A DNA stretch of 64,000 nt from Asterella californica (GCA_036924285.1 JAYKYS010000010.1:16219001-16283000), one strand, 5' to 3'. Shown: positions 1-12,979, numbered from the stretch's first letter. Numbers and translations are program-made. Notes: generated by a model from the sequence alone, not told the origin.

Positions 1-1217
1 TGCTCGTTCTGAGTAGATGATCACTGACGGGCATATATTCGACTTTGAGACTTCTAACAGATTGTTAAGAGAGCGGTCTCAGACGTTTTCCTTATCGTAG
101 GAGTCCAAAAGGTGGCTGATGAACTAGTGTTAAACGTTGTTGAATTCTTCAACGAAGAACCTCTTCCAGATTGCTCGAACTCGGAACTGGCTCTTGCAGG
201 TAAGCCTGCAAACTGGCTGTTCAATCCAGTTCAATCCACTTCCCTCAGTGGCATAGTTCTTGTTCTACCTTGCAAGGTAGAACAAGAACTGCAGAAATCG
301 TCAACTCTTAGCTTCCAAAGACGTCTGTATTTCTACCTGAACGAGTACGAAGGAGAAACGTACTGAATTCCACTCCGTACGTAATAGATGCGAACCGGAA
401 AGGTCTCTACTTTAATCGACGGCATCTGTTTTATATCGAACATACAGACTTCCTTCTTTTCGGTACACTGTCGGTATAGTAGGTGTACAAGTTCCCAATG
501 AGCTGGGCAGGAGAGTAATGCCTGTTCCTCAACGAGAATGGTATATCACGGGGATGAGGAATTCCCGTGTATCCTGCGATTCGAACTGCATGAGACGCAA
601 CATAAGAACCAGTAAACTACAACCTTGTATAGACCTAAACGAACTTGCCTTCGGAGCTAAGTTACCAGACACGTCAACGACAGTACAGGATAAGAGTTCT
701 GCCACCCGTTCTCCAGACTGCAACATAAATCATCATGAAAACCAAAATACGAAAAGGAATAAGAACGGACATTACATATTAAGTTGCATACTATATTGGA
801 TTGCTACGATGCATACAGAAGTAACATAGAGGAAAGTCCTGGGTCCTAAGTCCTTCTGAATGTCATCGTACAAAAGGTAGAAGTCGCACTCCCTGGAAGT
901 CGTCACGTAGCAGTTGTTCCACAACATACAGGACGGGAAACTACTAGCGACACACTTCCAACAAAAAGGGCTCTCAGTGCTTTAGTAGTGCTGTAAAGGT
1001 TTTTAAGCAACTCCGTTGCTATATGTGTCTTGATGAGTTTCGCACATGTTACTGTCTCAGCACTATACTTGTAAACAGTGCAGCCGGCCCCGAGGCCGTG
1101 ATCAGGTCTCAGGAAGCTGCTAGATAGTTAAGGAAAACACACATTGAGTTCTCTGCCTGCACAACCATATGCCTCGTCTGGAAGACAAGGCTTGAGGAAG
1201 GTTGAGTCCACCGATGC
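1..1217. other. Gene-free stretch downstream of the MULE/SWIM gene
   Basis: I see no convincing gene. Short open frames exist on both strands (for example 112-366 and 518-829, plus), but the first opens on GTG rather than ATG, none shows a recognisable domain, and they overlap one another. The stretch is notable for a perfect 36-bp palindrome, listed separately, and a smaller interrupted palindrome near 196-213 (TTGCAGG / CCTGCAA). It may hold the 3' untranslated region of the minus-strand gene that ends at 1218. Confidence 0.5.
255..290. repeat. Perfect 36-bp palindrome
   Basis: The 18 bases AGTTCTTGTTCTACCTTG are followed directly by their exact reverse complement with no spacer, centred between 272 and 273. 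This is seen directly. Possible explanations are a hairpin, a dimer-binding site or a recombination junction; nothing around it decides between these. Confidence 0.9.
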
Positions 1218-4200
1218 TCATGTTCGACTTTCTCCAGTGCATCTATCAGCTCTCAGATGCCTGAAGAACTCCATTCCCTTAGGCACTGATTGCACCAATG
1301 TCTCTTCAGACTCCATCCTAGGTTGCATTTCGAAGTCTTCCCTACCCCAGCACGTACTTTTCAGCTTCTTAACCAGCAGTTGTTCCATCATCGGCTTGGT
1401 TCGGATCATGGAACTTGCGAACCCATCATCAAGTAACCTTGTGAAGGGTGTAGTCCCACGATGATTGATAACCTCCGGCGATGACCTGGCTTTAAGATCC
1501 GAAATCACGTGTGCAGCATGTAGAAGAATGTTCGCTGCGTGATCAGCGAGCATCTCATTGTCGATACCATTGACGACATCAGCTAGAGCGTGGAAGACTT
1601 CCTCGAAGCGAGAATAGCTCATAACACAAGCTTCTGAGTCCTCCCTTCTCTGAATATCCTCATCATCGACTCTGTTCTCGACAACTAGGCCGTTGTCGTC
1701 TTGATCATCATCTTCCAGATCCAAATCACAAGGTGTCGAATTAGAGGTAGATGTAGGTAGCGAAACGTGCTCCTTGACCGGTTTGTCATGGTCTAGGAAC
1801 AAACAGTTCAGCACTCCTTGCTGTGCACCCATTCTTGAACCATAGGTCAGCACTGCTCTTCCTCCAATCACACCCTTCATGATCAAAAGTTTCACCTGCA
1901 TGTGCCACAAAGTTTAAGGGTAAGACACAGAAAATATCGGGCTACATAGACATGAAATATGCTTTCAGGTTCAAGTCGGAGGTCGAAAATCAGACCTGAT
2001 GTTTGCACATGTTCCCACGTCGAGCCCACTCACAGTCGCAACATGCCCACTCAGTGTCCGGATTATACACAGTATATCGAACACTGGGGTCTCTGGTGCT
2101 AATGACTGTAGCAGCAATTTTTTCATGCTCAAGGGGAACTGATACATTTGAATCAGGTATGCTAGCCGCTTGCAAGACGGTTGACTCGGACGCCATGTCC
2201 TCGGAGTTGGATAAACCCCAACGTTTACTGAAGTCCATGTACCAAAAGTGTGAGTCGACATCTTTCACAAGTTTGTGAATGAACCAATCAATCCGTCTCC
2301 CTTCAAGGGTTTTCACCTCCTGACGGAGCCGGGACTTGAAATTCCAGTGGTATGTTTCAATGGCACAATTTATATCTTGGTTCGTATGAGCCAAATTTTG
2401 CGCCGCTTTTATCCACATACCTGTAAACAACCAGGCAAGGACACATCATGATCGCAAGTGAATGAGGTACAAAAATTCACATTAAAACCAGTCGTGGAAT
2501 TCTCCAAGCCATGAAAGAAACGCTTCATGTGAGCCAAAGGCAGATAAGTCAATCAGAACCGACACAATTTGTAAGTCTTTGGAACATCCACGGCACAGTC
2601 GCAAGCGCACGGGAAAAGAGGGGCAATTTCTGAAACCTATAACTTGGTATATCAGGCACACCCGATTCAGCCAAGAGTTCCCTGCAACTCCCCATTTCAG
2701 CACTTATTATAATACCCTACTTGGCCTCGATCTACTTAATCAGATCTCGCACAGAACTAGAATACAGCTTGAGACGACAAACGAGAAGGTTCGATGATAC
2801 CTATTTTTGGTAGCCAAGTTCCTTGAAAGTACGAGATGAACTCAGTCTCTCGACTAAAGCATTCCATAAACGTATCCACCTGCTTCAGGGCATGCGTCTC
2901 CATGTTGCAAAGTGATAAGGACTGCGCATTACTTAAGTACATGATTTCACCCAACCTTCGAAACATCAACGCTCTTGTAGTCCAAGTACGTACTTTCCTG
3001 ACAAGATTCTTGGACCAACATCTTCGCAGATACCAAAGAGAGAGAAACACTGGAACATCGAACACGTTCCTGCATATGACCGAAAATGAGATCAAATGAG
3101 TAGGTATCACCGTTTCACCCCGAAAGTAAAACAAGAAGTCGATGATGGAAATTCATGAAGTGTACCAGTGCGCACCTTATTGAATTCACATCTGACGTCG
3201 GTTCATCGATGACGAAACAGCTGGGTCTCCACCCCACAAGTTTCTCATTCATCTTCTCCTTGAGACACCGCAACCAAATCTCTATGTCCACAGCCTTCGA
3301 GCTGGACGTCATGACCCATGCTACAGGTATAGCATGCTGATGAGCATCGAACACCAGTAGCGTATAGAATGAAAACTGCAACACGATGAAAACATTGCAG
3401 ATGTTGGCGATTCGCAAAAGCACGATGGTAATAAACGGACACAAATCACTCGGTTTAAATTCAAGAATCTTGTAATATCAAGATCACTTACTGAGAATTT
3501 GTCAGTCCCGTAAGTGGCATCACAAGCCACGACGTTTTGGTGCCCCAACGTTATCATCTTCTCCTCTTGCCACGGAGTTTGGATAGCGAGGATAAAAGAC
3601 AAATTGCTGCTTGAGTTTTCCTCCTGATAAAACAGAACCAGCTCGGGATGCCGCTGGATCCATGTCTTAACCCCTTCCGCTTCGGACACATCATGCTGGA
3701 AGGTATCTTCCGCCAAGCGTTTGGAGATGTTAAGAACATCATGTTTATTAAGAAAATCGTCTCTTACTGGCACGTGGTCCTTATTCTTAGACTGCCTCTC
3801 CTGTATGACCAGTTTGTGCTCCTGTAGTATTTGTTTGGGCGATACATTCTTGTAAAGCTGATGTAGAACCCACCTTCTCATGTCCGTTGACAGCTTGGGA
3901 GCAAACTGAGCTCGGGATCCAATGGCACTGGGGTCCAGTGTCCCATGACAAACACAACCGGAGACATCTGTATGAGATCTGTGCACATAGTGTATCTGAG
4001 TGATATCTGGCCACAGATACATGATCTTGACGTTGAAGTGACACAAACATCCTCGAGCAGAGTCCTCTCCCCTCGCACATGCCGACCGACGTCGCTTCCG
4101 TTCTTGCCCATCAGGAGAAACCGATACTTTACTCTGGACTTGAGACTTCTTGCTCCGGTTGTCGTGAGGTCCATAGGTACACCAATATCTGAGTAGATCA

Positions 4201-4964
4201 GGAAGCAAGAATGAAAAGGAATGCTTACAAGCTGACAAATGTTGCGTGATTACAATTCTTCGGCGACCCACACTTCATACAGAGGGTTCCTAACAGAGCC
4301 CTCCCTCGCTGTTCACATAGCCAGTTAAGTGCCAGTAAGCAAAAACATCTTACTTCGTAAGGGTTTTCTGTTAACTGGCACTCACAGTGCTTATGTGACA
4401 CCCTCTGATAATCCTGAAATCAGGGTACGTTTTTTAGAGCGTAAGTTACCAGAAACGCATGAGCAACTCTGAATGCCTAAAATAACTCTGAACTCGTTCA
4501 TTACGAATGACGAACTTATGAAGCCACCCAACATAGGACTCTTATCCGACCACAAGAAGGAGATTCTCAAAACATCACCCAAATATTCACCCAAATACTC
4601 ATACCACCCAACATAGGACTCTTATCCGACCACAAGAAGGAGATTCTCAAAACATCACCCAAATATTCACCCAAATACTCATACTTTCAAGCCGGTTCTA
4701 GAGTAAAGCGTGTGTCGAAGGGTCTCACCTTGTATACTTTAGCCAACACTGCGATCGAATTCGATGGATTGGCAACGAGCCAGGTTTCCGGGTCCGCGAA
4801 CTCCTGATTTTGAATTTTGTTGGAGCAGTTCCAGAACCTAACTCTTCGCCGGTGATAAACTGTAGGATTCGGTTGCTTGGAATGTAGGCAACATCGTCTT
4901 TCCATTGGAGATCCGAGGCACTAAATATATCTTTTTCAGGACTTTGAATGAGAAACATAGACAT
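1218..4964 (-). CDS. MULE transposase-domain / SWIM zinc-finger protein, six exons, intact
   Basis: Six exons read on the minus strand: 4964-4729, 4188-3492, 3375-3176, 3069-2801, 2420-1996 and 1895-1218. Each intron has GT-AG ends (donors include GTAAGT and GTGAGA). The exon lengths (236, 697, 200, 269, 425, 678) sum to 2505 bases, and every junction phase matches, giving an open frame of 834 residues plus stop. An MULE-type catalytic triad is visible: D302 in CDATYGTDKF, D368 in CFVIDEPTSD and E489 in NCAIETYH. A SWIM zinc finger (C595-x-C597-x8-C606-x-H608) follows, with intron 5 falling right after its final HQ. The N-terminal third has the basic and cysteine-bearing segments usual in this family, and residues 610-834 are acidic and less conserved. 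The family covers Mutator-like transposases and host proteins derived from them (FAR1/SWIM type). No terminal inverted repeats were found, so a domesticated gene is possible. The start ATG at 4964 is my choice; an upstream exon cannot be excluded. Confidence 0.85.
4313..4398. repeat. Imperfect inverted repeat in intron 1
   Basis: Nested complementary arms, TCACATA / TATGTGA outside and GCCAGTTAA / TTAACTGGC inside, enclose about 40 bases. The unit lies in the first intron of the MULE/SWIM gene. It could be a small MITE relic or only an RNA hairpin. I see no clear target duplication. Confidence 0.4.
4525..4684. repeat. 80-bp tandem duplication in intron 1
   Basis: Two copies of an 80-bp unit (4525-4604 and 4605-4684) stand head to tail and read the same at every base I compared, beginning CACCCAACATAGG and ending AAATACTCATAC. 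Such identity points to a recent duplication. It lies between exon 1 and exon 2 of the minus-strand gene, 45 bp from the exon 1 donor, so it lengthens the intron without touching coding sequence. Confidence 0.92.
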
Positions 4965-7780
4965 TTTCAGGACCTGAAGTCTGCCCGTCTCTCATCAACT
5001 CTGTATAAGAAGGATATCGACTCATCTGTCTACATTTTCACTTTCTTTCAACCATCCGATCAGATAATGCACAACTGCCTAATGGAACGATGATAAGATG
5101 AGTGCTGATGAGGACGGCGAATGTTGGAATCTCGAGCTCTGCTAGAAAGAGTCTATGCTTACCAACATTCGTAACGAGGTTTCAGGTACTTCTCAGTGAG
5201 GCAGGAGAAACAGAAGTGACGCGGAAACGGAAGTATGAAGTGATCAGGACAGGGACGAGGAAAGATCCAACGAGCGAGGAAGCCGACGTCAGACTCAAGC
5301 AGGTGGCACTACGAATGCTGGTCTTCAAAAATATAACTCCGTTGAAACTGGACGCCGGATACGAAAGTAAACAAAGAGGGCAATCTTCCACGGCAATAAA
5401 CAGGCGAGATGTCGAGTTAGGTGAAAGCCTGTACAAGAACGAATAACATATGAAGAAAAAACGCATGTTAGGTGAAGAGCCAAGACAAAGTTTTCTAATG
5501 CAAAAATAACGTCTCTTACCATACAAGGCCTATGTACCCCCACACAACACGATGCAACACTAGTTCCCAAGAAAAAGAAGCAGAAATGGCAGGGGTTGAC
5601 TCCTGAAACTCCTACACTGTGTCCACCGGAAACAAGTTTAGCTCCTAGAAAATAGAACGCGAACCAGTGAGGTTGCCTTCAGTGGCTCCTTAACCTCCTG
5701 GTGCTTCACACAAGCCTCAACCGGGTTGCCGGCTTGCTTTCATGTGATAAAAGTAGATCGAATTTCGAGCTACATAGTGACTCTCCAAAGATGAAATTCC
5801 TAATCATCTTTACAACGAGGGGCCATTCTGTGGGCTTGCACTTGGTCATCTTCAGAACTTGAGGAAACTGTGCCGGATGAGGAAGACAGTGGTTATTCTG
5901 ATGGTTGATCTCTCTGTCTAAGCAAGAAAAATCAAAAGAAACCCACCATCAGCTGATACAGGTTTCTCAAGATGTCTTGCCAACACTTTCTCCAGTAAGC
6001 GCTTAAACATTAAGAATGTGGGTCAATGGTATGGACGAAAGCGTCGAGCCCTCAGGGACTGATTAGTTCTCTGATGCGTGAAGACCACAGGCTACTCATC
6101 CTGGGGCGGCCGTGTACTGCAAGTAAGACTGCTGTCTCCTGTCGGGTTTTTTCGTTCCGAAATCTGTTGTCCCGTTCCGAAAATTGGCCCGTTGGTTCTA
6201 TACCTCCTCAAGCCTGTTTGGTCCACAATGTGACAGGGAGAAACTCTCACGATTTCTCTGACTCTGTGATCACACCTCGTAGCCCCTAAAGCTACGGGAA
6301 GATTCTGTCAAGATGTAAGGCCGATGGCCGTCATTCCAGTCACTCAACAGCACTTGTCTTAGACTACGGTGCCAGGTTCTCATATGATTGCCATTTGTAG
6401 TACTCGCTATACTGGCTGGACCAACTTGCTTGGGACGTTGGAAGATGAGTTCAATAATATTTCTCTAGTTTGCCCATGTACCTCCTTCCCCACCTAGATC
6501 AAATAATTTAGGTTGATTAATTAGACCCGAATGCAATGTCGCTTGAACCCTGGGGTTTGTCTCGACTAAAACGCAGGTTAATCCATGGCGGCACATGGAA
6601 TCCAACTATCATCTGACGTCGAACACGGACATGGCCGGCGGAGGCACTGAGTGACCAAATATACGCTCACTGAGCAGGTCATCCAGAGTCTGCCGGCAAC
6701 AAGCTTTCACATGAAGGCCTTCCAAAGGTCTTCCACAGATGTTCTAAGAACACCTTGGCCCAGTACACTGTCTACTGTACAGGTCATTAGCCAGTCAACC
6801 ACTGACCTTCCGAACGCAATTTTCGGCACCAGATTAGACCAGATACTTAATTGCCGGGAAGAAATTTCTCCTTGACAGCGAGGAGAGCGTATAATTGGTC
6901 TCTGTACTCTGAATCACTAGTTTGTCTGACGGAACTTGATAGTTCACTCTGTATCTCGAGAGTATCTGAAGAGTTCAATTCAACCCGAATCATACGTATG
7001 CATAAGTACACTAAGAACCGCGGGCGCTATAGAGTACAGCAAGGACCTACCTTCTCAGTAAAAAGATGGACCTATGACGGTTCACTGGTCCAAGGAATCG
7101 CTTCTATTTACAGACTCACCCACTGGCGCAGAAAGTTAATAATTCTGAACCTTCCAAAGATCTCCAACCTATGAATCCCCTGATGTCCAATTGAGTATGT
7201 CCAGCCATGGAAATGAACTACGCATCCACTACTATACCTGCTCAAGATCTACTCAGAGGTGCACCGCAATTTACAGCACGACACGAATTCATACAACACT
7301 CGACAAACTAGGCAGTAGCCTTCGAGATGAGCTCTCATGAACGCAAATCTCCAGTTACCACAGTCCCCGAAGTAGGACACGAGCGAAATCCAACTGTACA
7401 GAAATGTCGTACCTCTCAGAAACGATGCCGAGACAACGAAAATCACAGGACTCCCAAGGCTCAGTTCCAGTAAATTACAAGTCGTTCCACCTCCAAAGCT
7501 CTAACCGAACGGGAGAATAAGATCGAGTAACGGGAGCGTAAACTACTCCCCTTAAACTAGCACGGAGAGACTAGCTACAAGTCCGCCTACGTATCCCAGC
7601 AGGCCGGGGCACTCGACCTTATTCTACTTCGAAACCACGGCAGCTGGAGACCAGGGGCTCTTGATGCAGCAGCAGCTGCAGTGCGCTGTAAAGCTCCTAT
7701 TCTCATGGCCAACACTAAGAGCTCTCAGCTCCCTCGCCGCTGCTGCTCCGTCCTCCGGACTCGGGACCAAGAGAAAAGCT
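4965..7780. other. No recognisable gene; possible promoter side of the MULE/SWIM gene
   Basis: The stretch upstream of the minus-strand gene has several open frames of 60-115 codons (largest 5102-5446, plus, and its antisense shadow 5182-5526). None carries a domain, a convincing splice pattern or a homologue I recognise. The proximal few hundred bases before 4964 would be the promoter and leader of the MULE/SWIM gene, but I see no clear TATA element. Confidence 0.4.
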
Positions 7781-7959
7781 CAGATGCTCGTCACGTATGG
7801 AGCTACGTAACTCGACATTAGTCGTCAGTAATTCGAAATCCTCCTCCATCCAGCATCATCCTTGCAAGAGCAGCAGTAGTCTTCCGTTCCTTAGCGCGCA
7901 AACTTCCAAAACATGCCCGGCAACACCCCCTTGCTCTCAACTCGCCTCGCACGCAGGCA

Positions 7960-8260
7960 TTATTGCCATCTATCTACCTCTCTCTTTTCCCTACATCTAT
8001 ATATCTCTCTCCCCCTACTTTTACACTACACACTTCTCCTTGTCACTCAGTTATCGATCAATCGCTCTTAACCAGGCCTCTCATACATCTCAATTAGCTC
8101 GTATCATTCTTTTCGCTCTATATCGATATCCCCCCGCCACCCCCCCCAACCCCCACCCTCACTCTCACGCTACATTCTCTCTCCCTCTCTACCTCTCCCT
8201 GTCCACAGTCTATTGCTATTGCTAGCAAAGCACGCTCCTCGTCCTCCTCTTCCGCCTGAG
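7960..8260 (+). promoter_or_regulatory. C+T-rich leader-like tract
   Basis: About 300 bases are almost pure pyrimidine on the plus strand (repeated TCTCTC, CCCCC and ACACTAC runs), followed by GC-rich sequence to about 8800. Plant promoters and 5' leaders often look like this, so the start of a plus-strand transcript here is plausible. I cannot find a convincing coding sequence downstream: the open frames at 7797-8225 and 8290-8775 are low-complexity and domainless. A non-coding transcript, or a gene with distant exons, remains possible. Confidence 0.3.
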
Positions 8261-8799
8261 CTCGAAGGAAAGCACAACGAACAGAGCATTTGCTTCATCA
8301 CATCACATCTCTCCCACATGCTCCAAGGCCCGCGGGAGCCTCTGCGGCTTCGTCCTGCCCTCCTCCTCCTGTCGCTTCTCTTCCATTGCTGCTGCCTGCT
8401 TCCCTCCGGGCCTCCGGAACTTGTCGCTCCGCCCCGAGCTGCTGCGATTGTGGTGCGCCACACTTTACGCCTATGCTAGCCAGCATTACTTTCGCCATGC
8501 CGTCATCAATTTCAACTTGGTTCTTTTCCCGAGCGTTCGTCCCTTTCCTCGTCTGCGATTCCCCGTCTATGTCCGTTGGATTACTTCATCGTACGGCTAA
8601 GTTCCTGCCCCTCAGCGTTTTGTTTAGACGTTCCAGTATACACTCCCCTCTGCTGGCTCTCATCACACTTGTCTTTAGGACAGAATTGCCTTTTGGTGAT
8701 TCCATTCCCTTTCCACATATAATGCTCGAATGCTCTGCCCTGCCGTGCCCGTTGGACTGGGCTGCCCAGAACTGAGCTGCCCTGCCCTGCCCTCCTCGT

Positions 8800-10440
8800 C
8801 CTCCGATCCGATCTTTATTATGACAGTTTCCTACTTTTCCTTTCGCTTCTTCCCCACCGCGATAAACAGAATATCCCTTCCTTCGCCAGGCCGGACATAG
8901 GTCAAACCGGACCGCCCGAGGATCTTGGGCCGGGTCGAACGTACCAATGCGAACCCTCCTAATGCTCCCATGGAGCCTTGCAGTTCTTTCTCTTTTCTCC
9001 TACCCCCTACCTCGTCCCTCTTCGGCTGTTAATCATTGGTTTCACTAATGACGCGTACGGATCGGACTAACCAGGCTTAAAAGCTTTAAGCCTTGGTCGT
9101 AAAGCGGTCCTAGGCACAGTAAATGTCCAGAGTGGTCCGCCGCCCGAACCGTATGACGGGCGATGCGTGAGATGTCGGTCCAAATTCAGATTCCCGGACA
9201 AAACGACTTGACTACAAGTACGACAGCGACACCAAAACCGACACAAGGGAATCTGCCGAACACGACGACTCATTGATGAGTTTACAGAAGTTGCCGGTCA
9301 GTAGTTTTATCCGCTACCGGTTTTCTGCGCTTCCCGGCCGACGACCTTCCCCGGTGTAAGTTTACTTCTCGCCAGTATTTCCCCCACGGGATCGCGAAAC
9401 CCCTTCCGCGGCTGTGAAGTTCAGGGCGTCCAGTCCGTCGCCCTCCGGCCCTCCGTTAACTTTCCGCACAAATGACAGGAACGTCTGCAACGCAAACAAT
9501 ATGCAAGGGATCCCGCACACTAAATTAAGTATAAACTATTTCCTCGCCGGCTGGCTCTTATCCGGCAATATCTAGAACCACCACGTCTCTCTCTCGAGAT
9601 CTAGCGAGTCAGCTCCTGAATTAACGCACCCCATATTCTTGTCAACAATTCTCCACAAAGTTTGCAGCCTATGATCCTCTTCCTCCTTCTTTTATATATA
9701 GCCATCTTTCTCGTCTCCCCTTCCTATTCCGGCAAGAGCAAGTCATGACGATGCTGCAATCTGCCATCCCACGTAAGCACCGTGTCCGATGGAAGAAAGG
9801 AAGCTGTTGGTTAAAAGTTTCTGGTGAAACCATAGCTGGGACATCATTCTGTGTGCTGTAACTGAGGAAAAATGTTAATCTCCAAAAGAATCGCAAGATC
9901 TTTTATTCGTCCAAACAGAAAAGTGCTACGGCTCTTTTCTATTCTGATCGTGGGGAGCTTCTGATGCATACGGCCTATGGTCGTGTCTCTTCCAACTCTC
10001 ATTGCAGAGTTCTCAGCCTAGCTACCACTGTTGTCACTCTTGGTACTTCACGTTCTATCGGTTACAAAGTGGCTCAGAGTCGTATTCCGGAGAGTTCACC
10101 GTTAGAACTTTCCCGAAAAGTTCCAAGCAGACTATATATTTTTATCAAGTCTGACACAGTTCAGTCCACCCCATGGTGGTATGCCTTCAGGACGGGCCTG
10201 CGATTGCTTTCCAAATCTTGACATCGAGCAGCCTACTTCTCCAGGCAGTCGTCTGTTCATTTCTTGTGAAGTGGGATTGGAATGTCTGTATGTAGGTCTA
10301 GTGCTTAGGTACGCATTCCATTTGATCGGTCTTATGAAGTACCTTCTAGAGTTTTCTATATTAATTGGTTGCATGAAATCTTGTGTGCTGACGATCAGGT
10401 GGTGGGAAAATGTCCGCCCTTGCTATGGTGTACGGTAAAG
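8800..10440. other. Gene-free stretch, nothing recognised
   Basis: The sequence has balanced base composition and only short overlapping open frames on both strands, with no domain, repeat or RNA gene that I can recognise. It could be intron or intergenic DNA. Confidence 0.4.
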
Positions 10441-10489
10441 GGGGACAACGTACGACTTCGGTGCACTTTGGTAAGGGCGCACAGTTCGT

Positions 10490-12082
10490 ACTTGTTATAT
10501 CTAATATAGTATGTATATTATAGTATTATAATAAATAAAAATGTATATATCTATTATTGTTATTTTTACTTACCAATAGGTAATCTTATATTATTTTGTG
10601 AAAATCAAAACACAATATTTTTTTCTTGATAATAATGTTTTAACGGAAAACTACACTATATTCGTAATATTTTCTTGCATATCTACATTAATCCAACGTG
10701 TTCTTGGGTATGTACCATTCGCTCTTGAGTCTTTCCATATCTTCCTCTAAATTTATGTCATATGTATTCCTTTGTCCTTCTCACATTGTCCTCTCTCGTT
10801 CTCTCTTCTCTCTTCTCTCTCTTTATTATGGTACTCTTCTCTTCTCCTAATTTTTCATGCTCTTGTATCGTTTGCATCATTTTTTCCTTTCTCATGGATC
10901 CCAAATCATATAATACGAAAAATATGCATCCCAAATGATTTGCAGAACTAGGATGCAAAAATCAGCAAATCTGTTTTGAGAAGTAATAAATCCGATTTAT
11001 ATAAATATATTTAGTATAGTTTATATTTCTAATGCATAATATGGAAGATAGCAAAAGTGATAAATTTTATATTTCATCTTAAGTGTTAAATAATTTACAT
11101 CTTGGACCAATCTCACGGTGAAATATAAGGAGTAGACACAAAGTTCATCACACTTACTCAGAATTTGAATACGACTTTATGGTTAACTAGTGGTCACAAA
11201 ATAAATTTAAATTTCTTGTTAGATCCAAGCTAACGGAGCTAACGTCATGTCGAGCATCATGAGCATCGACATGACGATTTTGATTGACATGGCATGCCTC
11301 ATGTCAAACATGGTGCTGACATTGCATATCAAGGTGATGTGTCAAGGAAATGCTGACCTATATTGTTGATTAGGAAACTATTTAAGTTACGACTTAATGA
11401 CTAGATTGATGAGTTAAAGTGATCATCCGAGTAGGTGCCGCTTGGCAAATTGCACGAAATACATTTGGATGGATGTATATGTGACACTTGGTACAGATGC
11501 ATGGATGACACTTTTCAAGTTTTTTAAAACGACATGTTGTCGTGTCGTGTCATGGATAGACTATGATGTTCAACTAAATTTCTAGGATGGAATTTTATCG
11601 GCATGTTGCACACATGTTTCTGACAACATCACTGGATATCCCTTGTTGAGGCGATCAAATTTGATCCTTTTATTATCACGAACACTGAGCTAAGATAACT
11701 GAGTTACATGCAATTATGACTTTTTAGATTTTACAATTCTCAATGTTGACGGAGCGTCCGACAGGTTGATGTGACATCTGAGACGTAAAGGAGACAGATG
11801 CTGACAATGCTGGATGTTGACATGACAAGTGTTGATTGGATGAGTGCACGAGGAGCATTTGACAGGCTGATGAGAAATTAGAGCTGAGGTAGTATGTGAT
11901 GACATGGCATATTGCATGCATGACACTTGACGATTTAGCACTTGTGTCACTTGACAAACCTACACGTAGAGACACTAGATTTATCCTCAACTTCCCAACA
12001 TTATAAAAGCTGGAGATTTCTTGAGTTTAGGTAAGGCGTTGGAAGGTTGTCCAATTTTGAGACTTAATAATAAATTTGTGGG
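10490..12082. other. AT-rich gene-free stretch
   Basis: Composition shifts abruptly at about 10,490 to AT-rich sequence with poly-A/T tracts. No open frame looks coding. From 11,220 to 11,950 the words CATGTC and GACATG recur many times in both orientations. The stretch looks like decayed repeat DNA. Confidence 0.5.
11243..11276. repeat. 11-bp perfect inverted repeat
   Basis: CGTCATGTCGA at 11243-11253 is repeated in inverse as TCGACATGACG at 11266-11276 around a 12-base loop. It lies in a stretch full of CATGTC/GACATG words, so it may be one instance of a local motif family. Confidence 0.7.
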
Positions 12083-12911
12083 ATGGTTTTTGGGTTGAAG
12101 AGGGTCTTACTAGCAAAGTTGTGTGAGACTTCTCGTAGATTTACTGAAAGAAAAGGTGATCGGACGTTGAACATCTATAGTTTTTACAAGACTCAGTTTT
12201 GGTCATGCTTGGTACCGTTGAAAAGAGGACAATTAGATCTTTCCAAAACACCTCACGTGTTGGATTCAAAGTAGTGGTTAAGGAACTACATGGGTTTGAA
12301 GTTGACTTTGTACTTGTTGATTATATGTCAACTCTATGTGAGGGCTTGCACATATGTTAGTGAGGGAGAGCACTTGTGTCAATCTGCATGAGGCTTCTTG
12401 ATGATTTGCTCAAGGAGAGGTTTGAAGGTTCAAGTGGTCGTTACTCAGTTTGAGTCAAAATTGATATCATTGGATAAAGTTTTTCATGAGCTTTTTATGA
12501 AGAATCACCAAAGACATCATGTTCCGAGTTACATGGAGGAAGGTACACGCGTTTGAAGTTTAGAGTTCACAACTCATAACTTCATAACTTCATAACTCTG
12601 TGAAGGCTCACGTAGATCTCATCTCGAAAAGGTCAAAAAAGTTCAAGTGGTGTAACTCAAGTCCACATGGATCAGTTTGGGTCAAATTTGATATCATTGG
12701 ATAGAGTTTTTCAAGAGATTTTTTGTGACACCAAGGACATAAGATTATGAGATGTGAGGTACAAGTTGTCTGCATTTGAAGTTTATCTATACTTTTGATA
12801 AGTATCACAAAATTATATGAGAGCTCGTGCAGTTTGCAGATTGGGAAGGATAGTGATAGGCTTAAGAGACGTATTCTTGTATATATCTTCTGCACCTTAC
12901 GATACAACAGG

Positions 12912-12930
12912 TGGTGGACTCGACATGAAA
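12912..12930 (+). other. Primer-binding site of element I
   Basis: TGGTGGACTCGACATGAAA matches 17 of 19 bases of the element C primer-binding site at 47,293-47,311 (TGGTGAACTCGACGTGAAA). It lies a few bases after an LTR-like end. The priming tRNA is not assigned. Confidence 0.65.
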
Positions 12931-12979
12931 GTTTTGATGTGAAAAGTTGTTAAGGTTTAGAAACAAAAACGTAACCATA

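Noticed and set aside
2482..2703. Minus-strand open frame between exons 4 and 5 of the MULE/SWIM gene, considered as an exon
   Set aside because: Splicing directly from 2801 to 2420 joins ATA-G with GT-ATG in phase and gives the expected conserved KIGMWIK segment. Using this frame breaks the phase, so it lies in a 380-bp intron.
4687..4905. Alternative minus-strand frame over exon 1
   Set aside because: It ends in a stop without a donor that fits exon 2. The frame starting at 4964 has a GTGAGA donor whose phase matches exon 2 exactly.
7797..8775. Plus-strand open frames of 142 and 161 codons in the CT/GC-rich tract
   Set aside because: They are low-complexity (Ser/Leu/Pro runs dictated by pyrimidine-rich DNA), lack any domain and overlap frames on the other strand. 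A leader or promoter is more likely.
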